Assembly (NCBI GenBank): GCA_017937305.1
Contig: JAGBDV010000021.1
Location: forward strand, 1-57,942
Origin: Bacilli bacterium
GTDB taxonomy: Bacteria; Bacillota_I; Bacilli_A; ML615J-28; CAG-313
Direction: 5' to 3'
Length of the DNA: 57,942 nt
Shown piece after piece: positions 8,440 to 18,274 of this stretch (the stretch's first letter is position 1; each line of letters opens with the position of its first letter). The notes beneath the pieces are model-generated. The model was not told the DNA's origin, made no database searches, and was given only the letters and a program-made list of their open reading frames with translations. Position numbers and translations under genes: made by a program.

Positions 8440-9414
8440 ATGGCTTTTGGATGGTTATTTGGAAGAAATAAGAAAAAAGATGAAAAAGCAAAAAAATATC
8501 AATTAGGAATGAAAAAAACTAGAACTGGTTTTTTAGGTAAACTAAAAGCAGTTTTATCTGGATATAGTCAAATTACTGAAGATTTATTTGATGATCTAAC
8601 AGATGTTTTTATCATGGCTGATATTGGTGTAGAAACTACACTTAATTTTATTGATGCATTACGTGAAGATGAACGTGTAGAAAAATGTGAAACAGCTGAA
8701 GAATTACAACCTATTATTGTTGATAAAATGTTTGATCTTTATTTAAAAGGTGAAATTGTTAATAATAATCTTAATATTCAAAAAGATGGTTTAAGTGTTT
8801 TCTTATTTGTTGGTGTAAATGGTGTTGGTAAAACAACTACTATTGCAAAAATTGCACATCGATTAAAAAAAGAAGGTAAGAAAGTATTGCTTGCTGCAGG
8901 GGATACATTTAGAGCTGGTGCTGTAGACCAACTTGAAGAATGGGCAAAAAGAGTTAATGTTGATATTGTTATTAAAAAAGGTGCAACTGATCCTTCTAGT
9001 GTTATTTATGATGCTGTAAAACGTGCTAAAGAAGGAAGTTATGATGTTCTTTTATGTGATACAGCAGGAAGACTTCAAAATAAAGCTGGCTTAATGGCTG
9101 AACTTGCAAAAATGAATAAAGTAATTGAAAGAGAGATTCCAAGTGCTCCACACGAAACATTACTTGTAATTGATGCTACTACTGGTCAAAATGGGTTAAG
9201 TCAAGCAGAAGCATTTAATGAAGTTACTAATGTAACAGGTGTAGTTCTTACTAAACTTGATGGTACATCAAAAGGTGGAATTGTTCTTGCAATAAGAGAT
9301 AAATACAATTTACCGATTAAAATGGTAGGACTAGGTGAAAAGTTAGAAGATCTTGAGTATTTTGATTTAGAAGACTATATTATGGGTCTATTTGATGAGG
9401 AAGAAGATGAGTGA
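8440..9414 (+). CDS. ftsY: signal recognition particle receptor FtsY
   Basis: SRP GTPase at the membrane that accepts ribosome-nascent-chain complexes from Ffh. It shows the N-domain helices, the P-loop GVNGVGKTTTIAKIA, the DTFRAGAVDQLEEWA insertion-box motif, DTAGRLQNK (G3), TKLDGTSKGG (G4) and the closing GLGEKLEDLEYFD. The N-terminal A-domain is very short, as in other Bacilli, and begins with AFGWLFGRNKKK, which could bind membrane lipid. It is 324 residues. AAGAGG precedes ATG 8440. Its TGA stop overlaps the ylxM start by eight bases. Confidence 0.96.
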   Translation: MAFGWLFGRNKKKDEKAKKYQLGMKKTRTGFLGKLKAVLSGYSQITEDLFDDLTDVFIMADIGVETTLNFIDALREDERVEKCETAEELQPIIVDKMFDLYLKGEIVNNNLNIQKDGLSVFLFVGVNGVGKTTTIAKIAHRLKKEGKKVLLAAGDTFRAGAVDQLEEWAKRVNVDIVIKKGATDPSSVIYDAVKRAKEGSYDVLLCDTAGRLQNKAGLMAELAKMNKVIEREIPSAPHETLLVIDATTGQNGLSQAEAFNEVTNVTGVVLTKLDGTSKGGIVLAIRDKYNLPIKMVGLGEKLEDLEYFDLEDYIMGLFDEEEDE

Positions 9415-9730
9415 GAATATTGATAAAAAAGCTTATTATGCAATTTTATTTGAATATTATAAAGAATTATTAACAGATAAACAAATTGAAACTTTTATTT
9501 GTTATTATAATGAAGATTATAGTTTAGCTGAAATTGCTGAAGAGTTTAATATTAGTCGTAATGCTGTTTGGGATGCTTTAAAAAAAGTTGTTAGTTTATT
9601 AGAAAATTATGAAGAAAAATTAAGACTTTATGATAAAGACCAAAAACTTAATCAATATTTAGATGATTTGAAAAAACATGTCGATGCTGAAGGATTAAAG
9701 ATTATTGACAACATCGAGGAAATGGAGTAA
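9407..9730 (+). CDS. ylxM: YlxM-family SRP-associated DNA-binding-like protein (UPF0122)
   Basis: Small helix-turn-helix protein of the SRP operon; Streptococcus YlxM is reported to bind SRP components. The helix-turn-helix is EDYSLAEIAEEFNISRNAVWDALKK, resembling sigma region 4. I place the start at ATG 9407 (MSENIDKKAYY) because YlxM proteins begin there and GAGGAAG lies upstream; an in-frame ATG at 9392 would only add five residues copied from the FtsY tail region. This gives 107 residues. It overlaps ftsY by eight bases and ends two bases before ffh, so the three are surely one operon. Confidence 0.9.
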   Translation: MSENIDKKAYYAILFEYYKELLTDKQIETFICYYNEDYSLAEIAEEFNISRNAVWDALKKVVSLLENYEEKLRLYDKDQKLNQYLDDLKKHVDAEGLKIIDNIEEME

Positions 9731-9732
9731 AA

Positions 9733-11136
9733 ATGCCTTTAGATACTTTATCTGATAAGTTACAGATGAGTTTAAGACGTCTTACTGGGCGTGGTAAACT
9801 TAATGAAAAAGATATTGATGATGCAATGAGGGAAATTAGAGTTGCTTTACTTGAAGCTGACGTTAATTACCGAATTGTTAAAAAATTTATTGCTGAAATA
9901 AAAGAAGAAGCTCTTGGTGAAAGAGTTATGAAGTCACTTACACCAGGAGATCAAGTTGTTAAAATTGTTTATGAACATTTAGTTTCTTTAATGGGTGAAG
10001 AAGCAGTTCCAATTAATTTAAAACCTGGTGGATTAAGTGTTGTGTTAATGTGTGGTTTACAAGGTTCTGGTAAAACTACACATGCTGCTAAGATTGCGAA
10101 TTATTTAAGAAAGAATAATAATTTAAGACCTTTATTAATTGCTGCCGATGTTTATCGTCCTGCTGCCATTAATCAACTTGTTCAACTTGGAAAGCAACTT
10201 GACATAGAAGTATTTGAGTTAGGATCAGTTGTTAAACCTCAAGAAATTGTAAGAAAAGGTATTGCTTATGCAAAAGATAGTAGTAAGAATTTAGTTATTA
10301 TTGATACTGCTGGTCGTCTTCAAATAGATGAAGTTTTAATGCAAGAACTTGTTGATATTAAAGATATCGCAAGACCTGATGAAATTTTATTAACTATTGA
10401 TGCAATGACTGGTCAAGATGCTGTTAACGTTGCAAGCAGTTTTCATGAAAAATTAGGAGTTACAGGATGTTTACTTACTAAACTAGATTCTGATACTCGT
10501 GGTGGTGCGGCACTTTCTATTCGTTATATGACACAAATTCCAATTAAATTTATTGGTGTTGGTGAAAAGTTAGATCAATTAGAAATCTTCCATCCAGACC
10601 GTATGGCTAAACGTATTCTTGGTATGGGTGATGTTATTGGATTAATTGAAAAAGCTACAGCTAATATTGATGAAGATGACGCTATGAAAATGGCAGAAAG
10701 ACTTCAAAAAGGAATTTTTACATATAATGATTTCTTAGATCAAATTAAAATGATTAAAAAAATGGGCTCATTAAAAGGTATACTTGGTATGCTTCCTGGG
10801 ATGGGGTCTAAACTTAAAAATCTTGATATTGATGAAAAACAATTCATGTACATTGAAGTTGCAATTGGTTCAATGACAAAAGAGGAAAGAAAAAATCCTG
10901 ACCTTATTGCAACAAGTTATTCAAGAAAAATGCGTATTGCAAAAGGATCAGGAAGACCTTATCAAGAGATTAATTCATTAACTAAACGTTTTGAAGAAAT
11001 GCGTAAACAAATGCTTGCATTTGCAGGAATGAGTGAAGAAGATATGGAAAAAGCTGCAAGACGTGGTGGAGTTCCTATGAAAGCTCCTAAAGTTAAAAAA
11101 GGAAAGGGAAAAAATAAAGGAGGTTTCCGTTTCTAG
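9733..11136 (+). CDS. ffh: signal recognition particle protein Ffh (SRP54)
   Basis: GTPase that binds signal sequences and 4.5S RNA. N and G domains: GLQGSGKTTHAAKIA (G1; the usual third T is H), DVYRPAAINQL, DTAGRLQIDE, TKLDSDTRGGAALS and GVGEKLDQLEIFHPDRMA. The methionine-rich M domain follows (~300-440) with GMLPGMGSK and SGRPYQEINSLTKRFEEMRK, then a basic Gly-Lys tail. It is 467 residues. The last codons and stop lie inside the hairpin terminator at 11120-11150. The 4.5S RNA gene itself is not in this window. Confidence 0.96.
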   Translation: MPLDTLSDKLQMSLRRLTGRGKLNEKDIDDAMREIRVALLEADVNYRIVKKFIAEIKEEALGERVMKSLTPGDQVVKIVYEHLVSLMGEEAVPINLKPGGLSVVLMCGLQGSGKTTHAAKIANYLRKNNNLRPLLIAADVYRPAAINQLVQLGKQLDIEVFELGSVVKPQEIVRKGIAYAKDSSKNLVIIDTAGRLQIDEVLMQELVDIKDIARPDEILLTIDAMTGQDAVNVASSFHEKLGVTGCLLTKLDSDTRGGAALSIRYMTQIPIKFIGVGEKLDQLEIFHPDRMAKRILGMGDVIGLIEKATANIDEDDAMKMAERLQKGIFTYNDFLDQIKMIKKMGSLKGILGMLPGMGSKLKNLDIDEKQFMYIEVAIGSMTKEERKNPDLIATSYSRKMRIAKGSGRPYQEINSLTKRFEEMRKQMLAFAGMSEEDMEKAARRGGVPMKAPKVKKGKGKNKGGFRF

Positions 11137-11152
11137 GAAACCTCTTATTTTT
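11120..11152. terminator. bidirectional terminator overlapping the ffh stop
   Basis: GAGGTTTCC (11120-11128) pairs with GGAAACCTC (11136-11144) around 7 nt, followed by TTATTTTTT. The ffh TAG (11134-11136) lies in the loop and stem. The reverse strand also has a T-rich tail, so it can stop ruvA transcripts. Confidence 0.85.
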
Positions 11153-11167
11153 TAAAAACTTAGTTGT

Positions 11168-11731
11168 TTAAGAGCGTAGCATTTTAAGAGCTTGTTTTAC
11201 TGCATCTGATAATGTTGTGTCTTGTTCTAACTTTAAACGTTTTAGAATATTTTTAATTTCTGTATTATTGTAACCTAAAGATTTTAATGCTAAACCTACT
11301 TGTTCAATTCTTTCATCTAAAACAGTGGAATCTTCTTCAAAGTTAAGTTTTCCTTTTAAATCAAGGATGATTTGTTGACTTAGTTTTTGACCTATACCTG
11401 GGAATTTAACGAAGAATTTAGCGTCTGCTTCTTTAGTTGCAGTAAAGATTTCATTTGGTGTAGCACTTGCAAGAATTGCTAATGCACCTTTTGGACCTAA
11501 ACCTTTTACACTTATTAGTTTTTCAAAAGTTTCTTTTTCTAAACTACTTTGAAAACCGTATAATTCTATTGCATCTTCACGTACATGGTGATGAATGTAA
11601 ACTATTGTAGGTGTATTTATTGCAAATGAATAAGGGTTAGGCACTTTCACCAAGTAACCGATGCCATAGGCTTCTATAGTAATATTGGTTGCTTTAATTT
11701 CGGTGATTTCCCCTTTTATGTAACTGTACAT
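11168..11731 (-). CDS. ruvA: Holliday junction helicase subunit RuvA
   Basis: Tetrameric Holliday-junction-binding protein that loads RuvB. The N-terminal OB fold (MYSYIKGEITEI...GIGYLVKVP, then HHHVREDAIELYGF) is followed by two helix-hairpin-helix motifs (LISVKGLGPKGALAIL and FVKFPGIGQKLSQQIILDL) and the C-terminal RuvB-binding three-helix domain ending in KQALKMLRS. It is 187 residues, slightly short. It points away from ruvB, 87 bases apart, rather than preceding it as in most bacteria. AGGAGG precedes the start on the reverse strand. Confidence 0.94.
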   Translation of the reverse strand: MYSYIKGEITEIKATNITIEAYGIGYLVKVPNPYSFAINTPTIVYIHHHVREDAIELYGFQSSLEKETFEKLISVKGLGPKGALAILASATPNEIFTATKEADAKFFVKFPGIGQKLSQQIILDLKGKLNFEEDSTVLDERIEQVGLALKSLGYNNTEIKNILKRLKLEQDTTLSDAVKQALKMLRS

Positions 11732-11761
11732 ATTGTGCCTCCTAAAAAATTTGTTAGTAAA

Positions 11762-11790
11762 ATTATATCATAAATTATTTATTTAATCAA
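11762..11790 (-). promoter_or_regulatory. promoter for ruvA
   Basis: Reverse strand: -35 TTGATT (11790-11785), 17-nt spacer, -10 TATAAT (11767-11762), about 30 bases before the ruvA start. On the forward strand I see only a weak TTGTTA/ATTATT pair for ruvB. Confidence 0.7.
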
Positions 11791-11818
11791 CTAAAAAAAG
11801 TAAAGAAAGGAGTCTTTC

Positions 11819-12817
11819 ATGAGTAATATTGTAGATAAAAAAATGATTGAAGGCGATGAAATTGAGACTACATTAAGACCACTTAGATTAATTGAATATG
11901 TTGGTCAAACTGAGATTAAAGAAATGCTTGAAGTTTATATTACTACTGCAAAAATGCGTGAAGAATCGCTTGATCATGTTTTATTATTTGGTCCTCCTGG
12001 ACTTGGTAAAACAACACTTGCACATATTATTGCAAATGAAATGGGAAGTGGAATTAAAATCACTACAGGACCTGCACTTTCGCGTCCAGGTGATTTAGCT
12101 TCTATTTTAGCTGAACTTGAACCTGGCGATGTTTTATTTATAGATGAAATCCACAGACTTCCAAAAGTAATGGAAGAAATGCTTTATTCTGCAATGGAAG
12201 ACTTTGTTATTGATATTGTAATGGGTAAAGATTCTGGCGCTACAACTTTACGTATGAATTTACCACCATTTACACTTGTTGGTGCTACTACAAGATTTGG
12301 TGATTTAACTGCACCAATGCGTGATAGATTTGGTATCGTTCATGCGTTACACTATTATAATAGTGAAGAGTTAAGTAGTATTATTAAAAGAACTTCTAGA
12401 ATTTTGAATTATCCAATTGATGATGATGCAACGTTAGAACTAGCAAGAAGAAGTAGAGGTACTCCTCGTATTGCTAATAGATTATTTAGAAGAATTCGCG
12501 ATTTTGCACAATATGAAAATAAAGAAACTATTGATAAAGATGTTACTACATATGCATTAGATAAGTTAAATATTGATGCAGAAGGACTAGACCATACAGA
12601 CCGTAAATATTTAGAAGGATTAATTAATCGTTTTAAAGGAGGCCCTGTTGGTTTAGAAGCTTTGGCTGCTTCTATTTCTGAAGAGGCTGTTACACTTGAA
12701 GATGTTAATGAACCTTATCTTTTACAAGAAGGTTTTATTATTAGAACACATCGTGGACGTGTTGCGACAGAAAAAGCTTATCAACATCTTGGAATCAATA
12801 AGGGAGGATTGTTTTGA
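11819..12817 (+). CDS. ruvB: Holliday junction branch-migration ATPase RuvB
   Basis: AAA+ motor that drives branch migration with RuvA. Walker [16 protein letters not shown], Walker [14 protein letters not shown], sensor 1 [20 protein letters not shown] with the arginine finger, then the sensor 2 [20 protein letters not shown] and a C-terminal winged helix ending EKAYQHLG. It is 332 residues, the usual length. AAAGGAG precedes ATG 11819. Its TGA stop overlaps the TTG start of queA, so the two are coupled. Confidence 0.96.
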   Translation: MSNIVDKKMIEGDEIETTLRPLRLIEYVGQTEIKEMLEVYITTAKMREESLDHVLLFGPPGLGKTTLAHIIANEMGSGIKITTGPALSRPGDLASILAELEPGDVLFIDEIHRLPKVMEEMLYSAMEDFVIDIVMGKDSGATTLRMNLPPFTLVGATTRFGDLTAPMRDRFGIVHALHYYNSEELSSIIKRTSRILNYPIDDDATLELARRSRGTPRIANRLFRRIRDFAQYENKETIDKDVTTYALDKLNIDAEGLDHTDRKYLEGLINRFKGGPVGLEALAASISEEAVTLEDVNEPYLLQEGFIIRTHRGRVATEKAYQHLGINKGGLF

Positions 12818-13839
12818 GAGTAGAAGATTTTAATTATAATTTGCCAGAAGAATTAATAGCACAAACGCCCTTAAAAGATCGAACTTCATCAAGACTTTTA
12901 GTGCTAGATAAAAAAACTGGTGAAATTGAGCATTTAAAATTTGCAAATATTATTGATTTTTTAGATGAAAATGATGTTTTAGTACTTAATGATACTAAAG
13001 TTTTACCATCTAGAATATATGGGCATAAAGTTGATACTAATGCATATATTGAACTATTATTATTAAAAGAAAAAAAAGAAAATGTCTGGGAAGCCTTAGT
13101 TAGACCTGCAAGACGTGTTCATATTGGAACTGTTGTTAGTTTTGATAATGGAAAGTTAAAAGCAGAATGTATTTCAGAAGGTGAAGATGGAATGCGTGAA
13201 TTTAAAATGATATATGATGGTATTTTCTTAGAAATACTTGAAAATATTGGAACAATGCCACTTCCACCATATATTCATGAACAATTAGAAGATGGTAATA
13301 GATATCAAACTGTTTATGCAAAAGAATATGGCAGTGCTGCTGCACCTACTGCTGGGCTTCATTTTACAAAAGAATTATTAGAAGCTATCAAAAATAAAGG
13401 TGTTCAAATTGAATATGTAACTTTAAATGTTGGTCTTGGCACATTTAGACCTGTAGCGGTTGATAGAATTGAAGATCATCATATGCATAGTGAAAAGTAC
13501 CGAATGACTAAAGAAGTTGCAGATCGCTTAAATATAGCTAAGAAAAGTGGTAAACGTATAATTTCTGTTGGTACTACTAGCACAAGAACACTAGAAAGTA
13601 TTTATACTAAATATGGAGAATTTAAAGAGTGTTATGAAGATACAAATATCTTTATCTATCCTGGATATGAATGGAAAGCTGTTAATGCATTGATTACAAA
13701 TTTCCATTTACCAAAATCAACTTTAATTATGCTTGTGTCAAGTTTGGCTGGTAAAGATAATATTATGCATGCGTATGAAGTAGCTGTTGAAGAAAAATAT
13801 CGTTTCTTTAGTTTTGGCGATGCGATGTTTATTAAATAG
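12814..13839 (+). CDS. queA: S-adenosylmethionine:tRNA ribosyltransferase-isomerase QueA
   Basis: Adds the epoxycyclopentane group to 7-aminomethyl-7-deazaguanine in tRNA during queuosine synthesis. Family motifs seen: the N-terminal [58 protein letters not shown] and [15 protein letters not shown]. It is 341 residues. The start is TTG 12814, chosen because AGGGAGG lies just upstream and the homologous N-terminus begins here; the TTG shares TGA with the ruvB stop. The usual partner tgt is not in the window. A ruvB-queA arrangement is common in Bacilli and Clostridia. Confidence 0.94.
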   Translation: MRVEDFNYNLPEELIAQTPLKDRTSSRLLVLDKKTGEIEHLKFANIIDFLDENDVLVLNDTKVLPSRIYGHKVDTNAYIELLLLKEKKENVWEALVRPARRVHIGTVVSFDNGKLKAECISEGEDGMREFKMIYDGIFLEILENIGTMPLPPYIHEQLEDGNRYQTVYAKEYGSAAAPTAGLHFTKELLEAIKNKGVQIEYVTLNVGLGTFRPVAVDRIEDHHMHSEKYRMTKEVADRLNIAKKSGKRIISVGTTSTRTLESIYTKYGEFKECYEDTNIFIYPGYEWKAVNALITNFHLPKSTLIMLVSSLAGKDNIMHAYEVAVEEKYRFFSFGDAMFIK

Positions 13840-13853
13840 CTTATACGAATTAT

Positions 13854-13882
13854 TTGCAAATAATTTAATAATTTGTTATAAT
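13854..13882 (+). promoter_or_regulatory. promoter for the 317-aa membrane protein
   Basis: -35 TTGCAA at 13854-13859, 17-nt spacer, -10 TATAAT at 13877-13882. AAGGAG follows before ATG 13928. Confidence 0.8.
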
Positions 13883-13927
13883 ATGGATGTGTATTTCTGA
13901 TTAAAAATCATTAAGGAGAAACGAAAA

Positions 13928-14881
13928 ATGAGATTATATAATGATGTAGAAGAAACTAGTAAGGTTATCGTAGTAGAAGATTATTCTACTTTTAAAGGTT
14001 TATTAAAATGTAAATATTTATATTATTTATTAATTGCTTATACAGCTTATGCTGCAATTAATGCTGTACTATCATTCCTTGATGGTGGGTATTTAATGGC
14101 TGTAATAAATATTTTAGCTCATGGATCTATTTGTGCTTCTTTATGGACTTTTAGAAAAGCTAATCTTAATAATGAAGATGAAAAAGCAAATCTTAAAGGT
14201 ACTAAATTATATTTAATTGCAACTGCTGTTAAATATTTAATCGTATTTATATTCTTAGTACTTGGTTTAATCCTTATCTTTATGAGCTGGATTAATGCTG
14301 CTAACCTTGCTAAACAAGCTTTAACTCAAGCTTTAGGTAAGACTGATGCTGAAGCAATTAAGGCTGCTAGACTTGCAAAAGCTATTGTTTTCTGGGGCTA
14401 TTTATCATACATAATTATTTATTTAGCATTCACAGTATTTACTTTAGTTTATTATAAAGCTGTTATGGCACCTGTTGATGCTCTTGCAAAATACAATGGA
14501 AAAGGTACTCATTTCTGGGGTGATCTTAAATTCTTAAGTATTATTTTATTTGTAGCTGCTGGCTTAAATGTTATTTTAGGTTTATTTGGTGCTGTAGGAT
14601 TACTTGACAATTGGTGTAATATGATGGTTGCAAATGGTAAGAATCTTGTTACTCTTGCATCAGGTGGACTTGGTTGGTTCTCATTCATTTCGAGAGTTTT
14701 ATTTGCTGCTATTTGTGTATGTCTTGGAATTTTAATCTTTAAAGGTTATAGAGTATTAATTAATACTGAAACATCTCATGAAGAAGTAATTGAAATTGCT
14801 AATGAAGATGAACCTCAAAAAGAAGAAGTTGAAGAAACTGTAGAACAAAAACCTGAACCAGAAGTTGTTTCTGCTCAATAA
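13928..14881 (+). CDS. orphan multi-pass membrane protein with acidic cytoplasmic tail
   Basis: I do not recognise a family. The 317 residues contain about six hydrophobic helices: two near residues 35-80, one at ~95-118, one at ~150-175, one at ~200-222 and one at ~255-278. Between helices 3 and 4 is a helical Ala-rich stretch (NLAKQALTQALGKTDAEAIK). The last ~35 residues are Glu/Pro-rich and probably cytoplasmic. It has its own promoter and terminator, so it is monocistronic, between queA and the glycogen operon. Overall it resembles small-integral-membrane proteins of unknown role in gut Firmicutes; a transport role cannot be shown from sequence. Confidence 0.8.
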   Translation: MRLYNDVEETSKVIVVEDYSTFKGLLKCKYLYYLLIAYTAYAAINAVLSFLDGGYLMAVINILAHGSICASLWTFRKANLNNEDEKANLKGTKLYLIATAVKYLIVFIFLVLGLILIFMSWINAANLAKQALTQALGKTDAEAIKAARLAKAIVFWGYLSYIIIYLAFTVFTLVYYKAVMAPVDALAKYNGKGTHFWGDLKFLSIILFVAAGLNVILGLFGAVGLLDNWCNMMVANGKNLVTLASGGLGWFSFISRVLFAAICVCLGILIFKGYRVLINTETSHEEVIEIANEDEPQKEEVEETVEQKPEPEVVSAQ

Positions 14882-14894
14882 AAAATATAATATG

Positions 14895-14928
14895 AAAGGT
14901 TTATGCTTAAGCATAAGCCTTTTTTTTA
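14895..14928 (+). terminator. intrinsic terminator of the 317-aa membrane protein gene
   Basis: AAAGG-T-TTATGC (14895-14906) pairs with GCATAA-G-CCTTT (14911-14922) around TTAA, then a run of T. Confidence 0.9.
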
Positions 14929-15193
14929 AAGACTTATAATCATTAAATTTGATATAATGAAATGTATATTAGCAAGATCGAAATGAGGATGAAAATGAAA
15001 GAAAGTTTTTAAATGCCTACAATTGAAATTATAAATTTTTCTACAGCAATAACTACTTACAATTATGTATTAGAATAAAATAAATAATAAGTTAAGAGTA
15101 ATTATGGACATATTTTTTATTATTATATTAGGAAAAAATTGATTATTAAATATTATGTAAAAATAGCTGTTTTCATTTTTATTTCATAAAGCT
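14929..15193 (+). other. 265-bp AT-rich stretch without a convincing gene
   Basis: Between the terminator and the glgB promoter. It holds an extended -10-like TGATATAAT (14950-14958) without a good -35, followed by a 9-codon open frame (MRMKMKESF, from ATG 14984) with a weak purine-rich leader. The rest is stop-rich on both strands with no strong hairpin. It could be a short leader peptide or gene remnant, but I cannot support either. Confidence 0.4.
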
Positions 15194-15222
15194 TTGCAAA
15201 AATATTTACAATATGTTATAAT
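15194..15222 (+). promoter_or_regulatory. promoter for the glycogen operon
   Basis: -35 TTGCAA at 15194-15199, 17-nt spacer, -10 TATAAT at 15217-15222. It rules out an ATG at 15228 as the glgB start, which would leave almost no leader. Confidence 0.8.
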
Positions 15223-15248
15223 ATATAATGGAATGGAGGGTCAATTTT

Positions 15249-17090
15249 ATGAACGAATTAGCAGTATATTACTTTCATCAAGGCACTACCATTAAGGCTT
15301 ATGAACTTTTAGGTTCTCATTATTCTAAAAAATCAACTAGATTTTGCGTGTGGGCACCTAATGCGGTACAGGTAAGTGTTGTTGGGGAATTTAATGATTG
15401 GGATGTTTCTAGACATCCGATGACTCGTATGACAAATGAAGGTTTATTTGAAACTGTCATTAAAGGGGTAAAAGAGTTTTCGTGCTATCAGTATGCCATA
15501 AAAACAAAATCAGGGAATATAATTTATAAGAGTGATCCATATGCATATCATAGTGAACTTAGACCATCTAAAGGATCGAAAGTTTATGATTTAAGTGGTT
15601 ATAAGTTTAATGATGATGAATGGATGAAAAATAGAAAAAATATTCAAGCTTATGATAAACCGCTTAATATTTATGAACTTCATTTAGGTTCTTGGCGAAG
15701 ATATAAAGATGGTAATGTATTTAATTACGCAGATATTGCAGAAGAAGTAGCTAGTTATGCTAAAGAAATGGGATACACTCATATTGAGATAATGCCTATT
15801 TCGGAATATCCATATGATCCATCTTGGGGATATCAAGTTACAGGATATTATTCTGTTACTGCAAGATATGGTACACCTAAAGATTTTATGAAGTTTGTTG
15901 ATATTCTTCATCAAAATGGTATTGGGGTAATTCTTGACTGGGTTCCAGGACATTTTACTAAAGATGCTCATGGTTTGATTGAGTTTGATGGAGAATGTTT
16001 ATATGAACCATCATCTAAGTTTAGAAAAGAAAATCCTTCTTGGGGGACAAGGCATTTTGATTATGGAAGATGTGAAATTCAAAGTTTCTTAGTTTCTAAT
16101 GCAATATATTGGTGTGATGTTTATCATATTGATGGACTTAGAACTGATGCGGTTTCTTCAATGTTATATTTAGATTATTGCCGTAAAGAAGGTGAATGGG
16201 AGAAAAATAGTTTAGGTACTAATATTAATTTAGAAGCTGTTGCTTTTATTAAAAAGTTTAATGATTCGTTAAAGCAATTTGATTCATCTATTTTATCAAT
16301 AGCTGAAGAGTCTACTGCATATCCTTTAATTACTGCTCCTACATGTGATGGAGGGCTTGGATTTGATTATAAATGGAATATGGGGTGGATGAACGATACT
16401 TTAAGATATTTAAAAACTGATCCTTATTTTAGAGGAGATAATAGCAATTTAATTACTTTCCAATTAACTTATATTTTTAGTGAACATTATATTTTAGCTT
16501 TATCTCATGATGAAGTAGTTCACCTAAAGAAAGCTTTAATTGATAAAGTACCTGGGGCATATGATCAAAAGTTTGCAGGGGTAAAGACTTATCTAACATA
16601 TATGATGACACATCCTGGTAAGAAACTTAATTTTATGGGGAATGAAATAGGGCAATTTAGAGAATGGGATGAAAATAGGGAATTAGATTGGAGCGTTCTA
16701 CAATATGAACGACACCAAACTTTAAAGAATTATATTAAGGTTTTACAACAACTTTATTGTTCTCATCAATCTTTATATGATGATACGAGATATTGGGATG
16801 GATTTGAATGGGTAGTTGTTAATGATAATGAACACAGTGTATTTGCATACAAGAGAAAATCACAAGATGAAACACTTTTAGTTATCTTAAATTTTGCATA
16901 TTGTGAATGGAATAATTATTCTTTAGAAGTAGAAGTTGGTGATTATAAGGTCATTTTATGCAGTGAGGATCTTAAGTATTCTGGTTCTAAGGATTTAGAA
17001 GGAAATACTTATCATTCAAATGGTAAATTAGTAATTGATTTGCCATATAATTCAGGAATTATTTTAAGAAAGGAAAATAAAAATGTATAA
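15249..17090 (+). CDS. glgB: 1,4-alpha-glucan branching enzyme GlgB
   Basis: Cuts alpha-1,4 chains and re-attaches them as alpha-1,6 branches in glycogen. An N-terminal CBM48 module ([20 protein letters not shown]) is followed by the GH13 barrel. Catalytic residues by position are D300 ([10 protein letters not shown]), E353 (SIAEEST) and D421 (LSHDEVVH), and the [14 protein letters not shown] motif follows. I start at ATG 15249, nine bases after GGAGGG, giving 613 residues; an in-frame ATG at 15228 lies six bases from the -10 box and is unlikely. It is first in glgB-C-D-A-P and overlaps glgC by eight bases. Confidence 0.95.
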   Translation: MNELAVYYFHQGTTIKAYELLGSHYSKKSTRFCVWAPNAVQVSVVGEFNDWDVSRHPMTRMTNEGLFETVIKGVKEFSCYQYAIKTKSGNIIYKSDPYAYHSELRPSKGSKVYDLSGYKFNDDEWMKNRKNIQAYDKPLNIYELHLGSWRRYKDGNVFNYADIAEEVASYAKEMGYTHIEIMPISEYPYDPSWGYQVTGYYSVTARYGTPKDFMKFVDILHQNGIGVILDWVPGHFTKDAHGLIEFDGECLYEPSSKFRKENPSWGTRHFDYGRCEIQSFLVSNAIYWCDVYHIDGLRTDAVSSMLYLDYCRKEGEWEKNSLGTNINLEAVAFIKKFNDSLKQFDSSILSIAEESTAYPLITAPTCDGGLGFDYKWNMGWMNDTLRYLKTDPYFRGDNSNLITFQLTYIFSEHYILALSHDEVVHLKKALIDKVPGAYDQKFAGVKTYLTYMMTHPGKKLNFMGNEIGQFREWDENRELDWSVLQYERHQTLKNYIKVLQQLYCSHQSLYDDTRYWDGFEWVVVNDNEHSVFAYKRKSQDETLLVILNFAYCEWNNYSLEVEVGDYKVILCSEDLKYSGSKDLEGNTYHSNGKLVIDLPYNSGIILRKENKNV

Positions 17091-18273
17091 TCATAAAAAA
17101 TGTGTTGCTATGCTACTTGCTGGTGGTCAAGGAAGTAGATTAAAAGCATTGACTACAAAGGTTGCTAAACCTGCTGTATCTTTTGGAGCAAAATATCGTA
17201 TCATTGATTTCCCTTTATCAAACTGTGTAAATTCAGGTATTGATACTGTTGGTGTATTAACTCAATATCAACCACTTATTCTTAATGAATATATTGGTAA
17301 TGGTCAACCATGGGATTTAGACCGTACTTTTGGCGGTGTTCATGTACTTCCACCTTATCAAGCTAAAAACTCTATGGAATGGTATAAAGGTACTGCTAAT
17401 GCAATTTACCAAAATATTCATTTTATTGAAAATTATAATCCAGAACATGTAATTATCTTATCGGGTGACCATATTTATAAAATGGATTACCAAAAAATGT
17501 TAGAAGAACATATTAAAACAGATGCTGATTGTACTATTGCAGTATTAGAAGTTTCTTTAGAAGAAGCTAGTCGTTTTGGTATTATGAATACTGATGAATC
17601 TAATCGTATTATCGAATTTGAAGAAAAACCTGCTAAACCTAAGAGTACAAAAGCTTCAATGGGTATTTATATTTTCAAAGCTGAAAAACTTTATAGTTAT
17701 TTAAGAAGTGACGCTTTAGATCCTGCATCAAGTAACGACTTTGGTAAGAACATTATTCCTAATATGTTAAATGCTGGTGAAAAGATGATTGCTTATCCAT
17801 TTAAAGGATATTGGAAAGACGTTGGTACAATTGCATCACTTTGGGAAGCTAATCAAGATTTACTTGGTGTAGATCCAGAATTTGATATTTATGATGCGAA
17901 TTGGAAGATTTATTCAAGAAACATGGGGATTGAACCTCAATATGTTGCTGATGGTGCTATAGTATCTAATTCAATTATTACTAGTGGGGCTAAAATTTAT
18001 GGTACAGTTATTAATAGTGTAATTGGTGCTAATGTAGTTGTAGAAAAAGGTGCAGTAGTTAAAGATTCTGTTGTTTTCTCTGATACAGTTATTAGTTCAG
18101 GTGCTAAGGTTAATTATAGTATTTTAGATGAACAAGTATTTATTGGTGAAGAGTGTGTAGTAGGTAGTCCTAAGGATGAAGGAGTAGAAATTGCAGTTAT
18201 CGGACGTGCAAGTCAAATTAAAGCTGGTAGCGTAGTTGCTGCTGGTGCAAATATCGAAAAGGAGGAAGCATAA
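17083..18273 (+). CDS. glgC: glucose-1-phosphate adenylyltransferase GlgC
   Basis: Makes ADP-glucose from ATP and glucose-1-phosphate, the committed step of glycogen synthesis. The nucleotide-binding signature [31 protein letters not shown], the catalytic [10 protein letters not shown] and the [11 protein letters not shown] glucose-1-phosphate site are all present, followed by left-handed beta-helix repeats from about residue 290. It is 396 residues. It overlaps glgB by eight bases and ends one base before glgD. The intact motifs mark this as the catalytic subunit of a probable GlgC-GlgD pair. Confidence 0.96.
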   Translation: MYNHKKCVAMLLAGGQGSRLKALTTKVAKPAVSFGAKYRIIDFPLSNCVNSGIDTVGVLTQYQPLILNEYIGNGQPWDLDRTFGGVHVLPPYQAKNSMEWYKGTANAIYQNIHFIENYNPEHVIILSGDHIYKMDYQKMLEEHIKTDADCTIAVLEVSLEEASRFGIMNTDESNRIIEFEEKPAKPKSTKASMGIYIFKAEKLYSYLRSDALDPASSNDFGKNIIPNMLNAGEKMIAYPFKGYWKDVGTIASLWEANQDLLGVDPEFDIYDANWKIYSRNMGIEPQYVADGAIVSNSIITSGAKIYGTVINSVIGANVVVEKGAVVKDSVVFSDTVISSGAKVNYSILDEQVFIGEECVVGSPKDEGVEIAVIGRASQIKAGSVVAAGANIEKEEA

Positions 18274-18274
18274 G

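Noticed and set aside
12815..12817. TGA as tryptophan (mollicute code)
   Set aside because: Conserved proteins end at TGA (ftsY, ruvB) and conserved Trp positions use TGG.
14984..15013. Nine-codon leader peptide before the glycogen operon
   Set aside because: The frame is too short to judge, its ribosome site is poor and the glgB promoter lies about 180 bases later.
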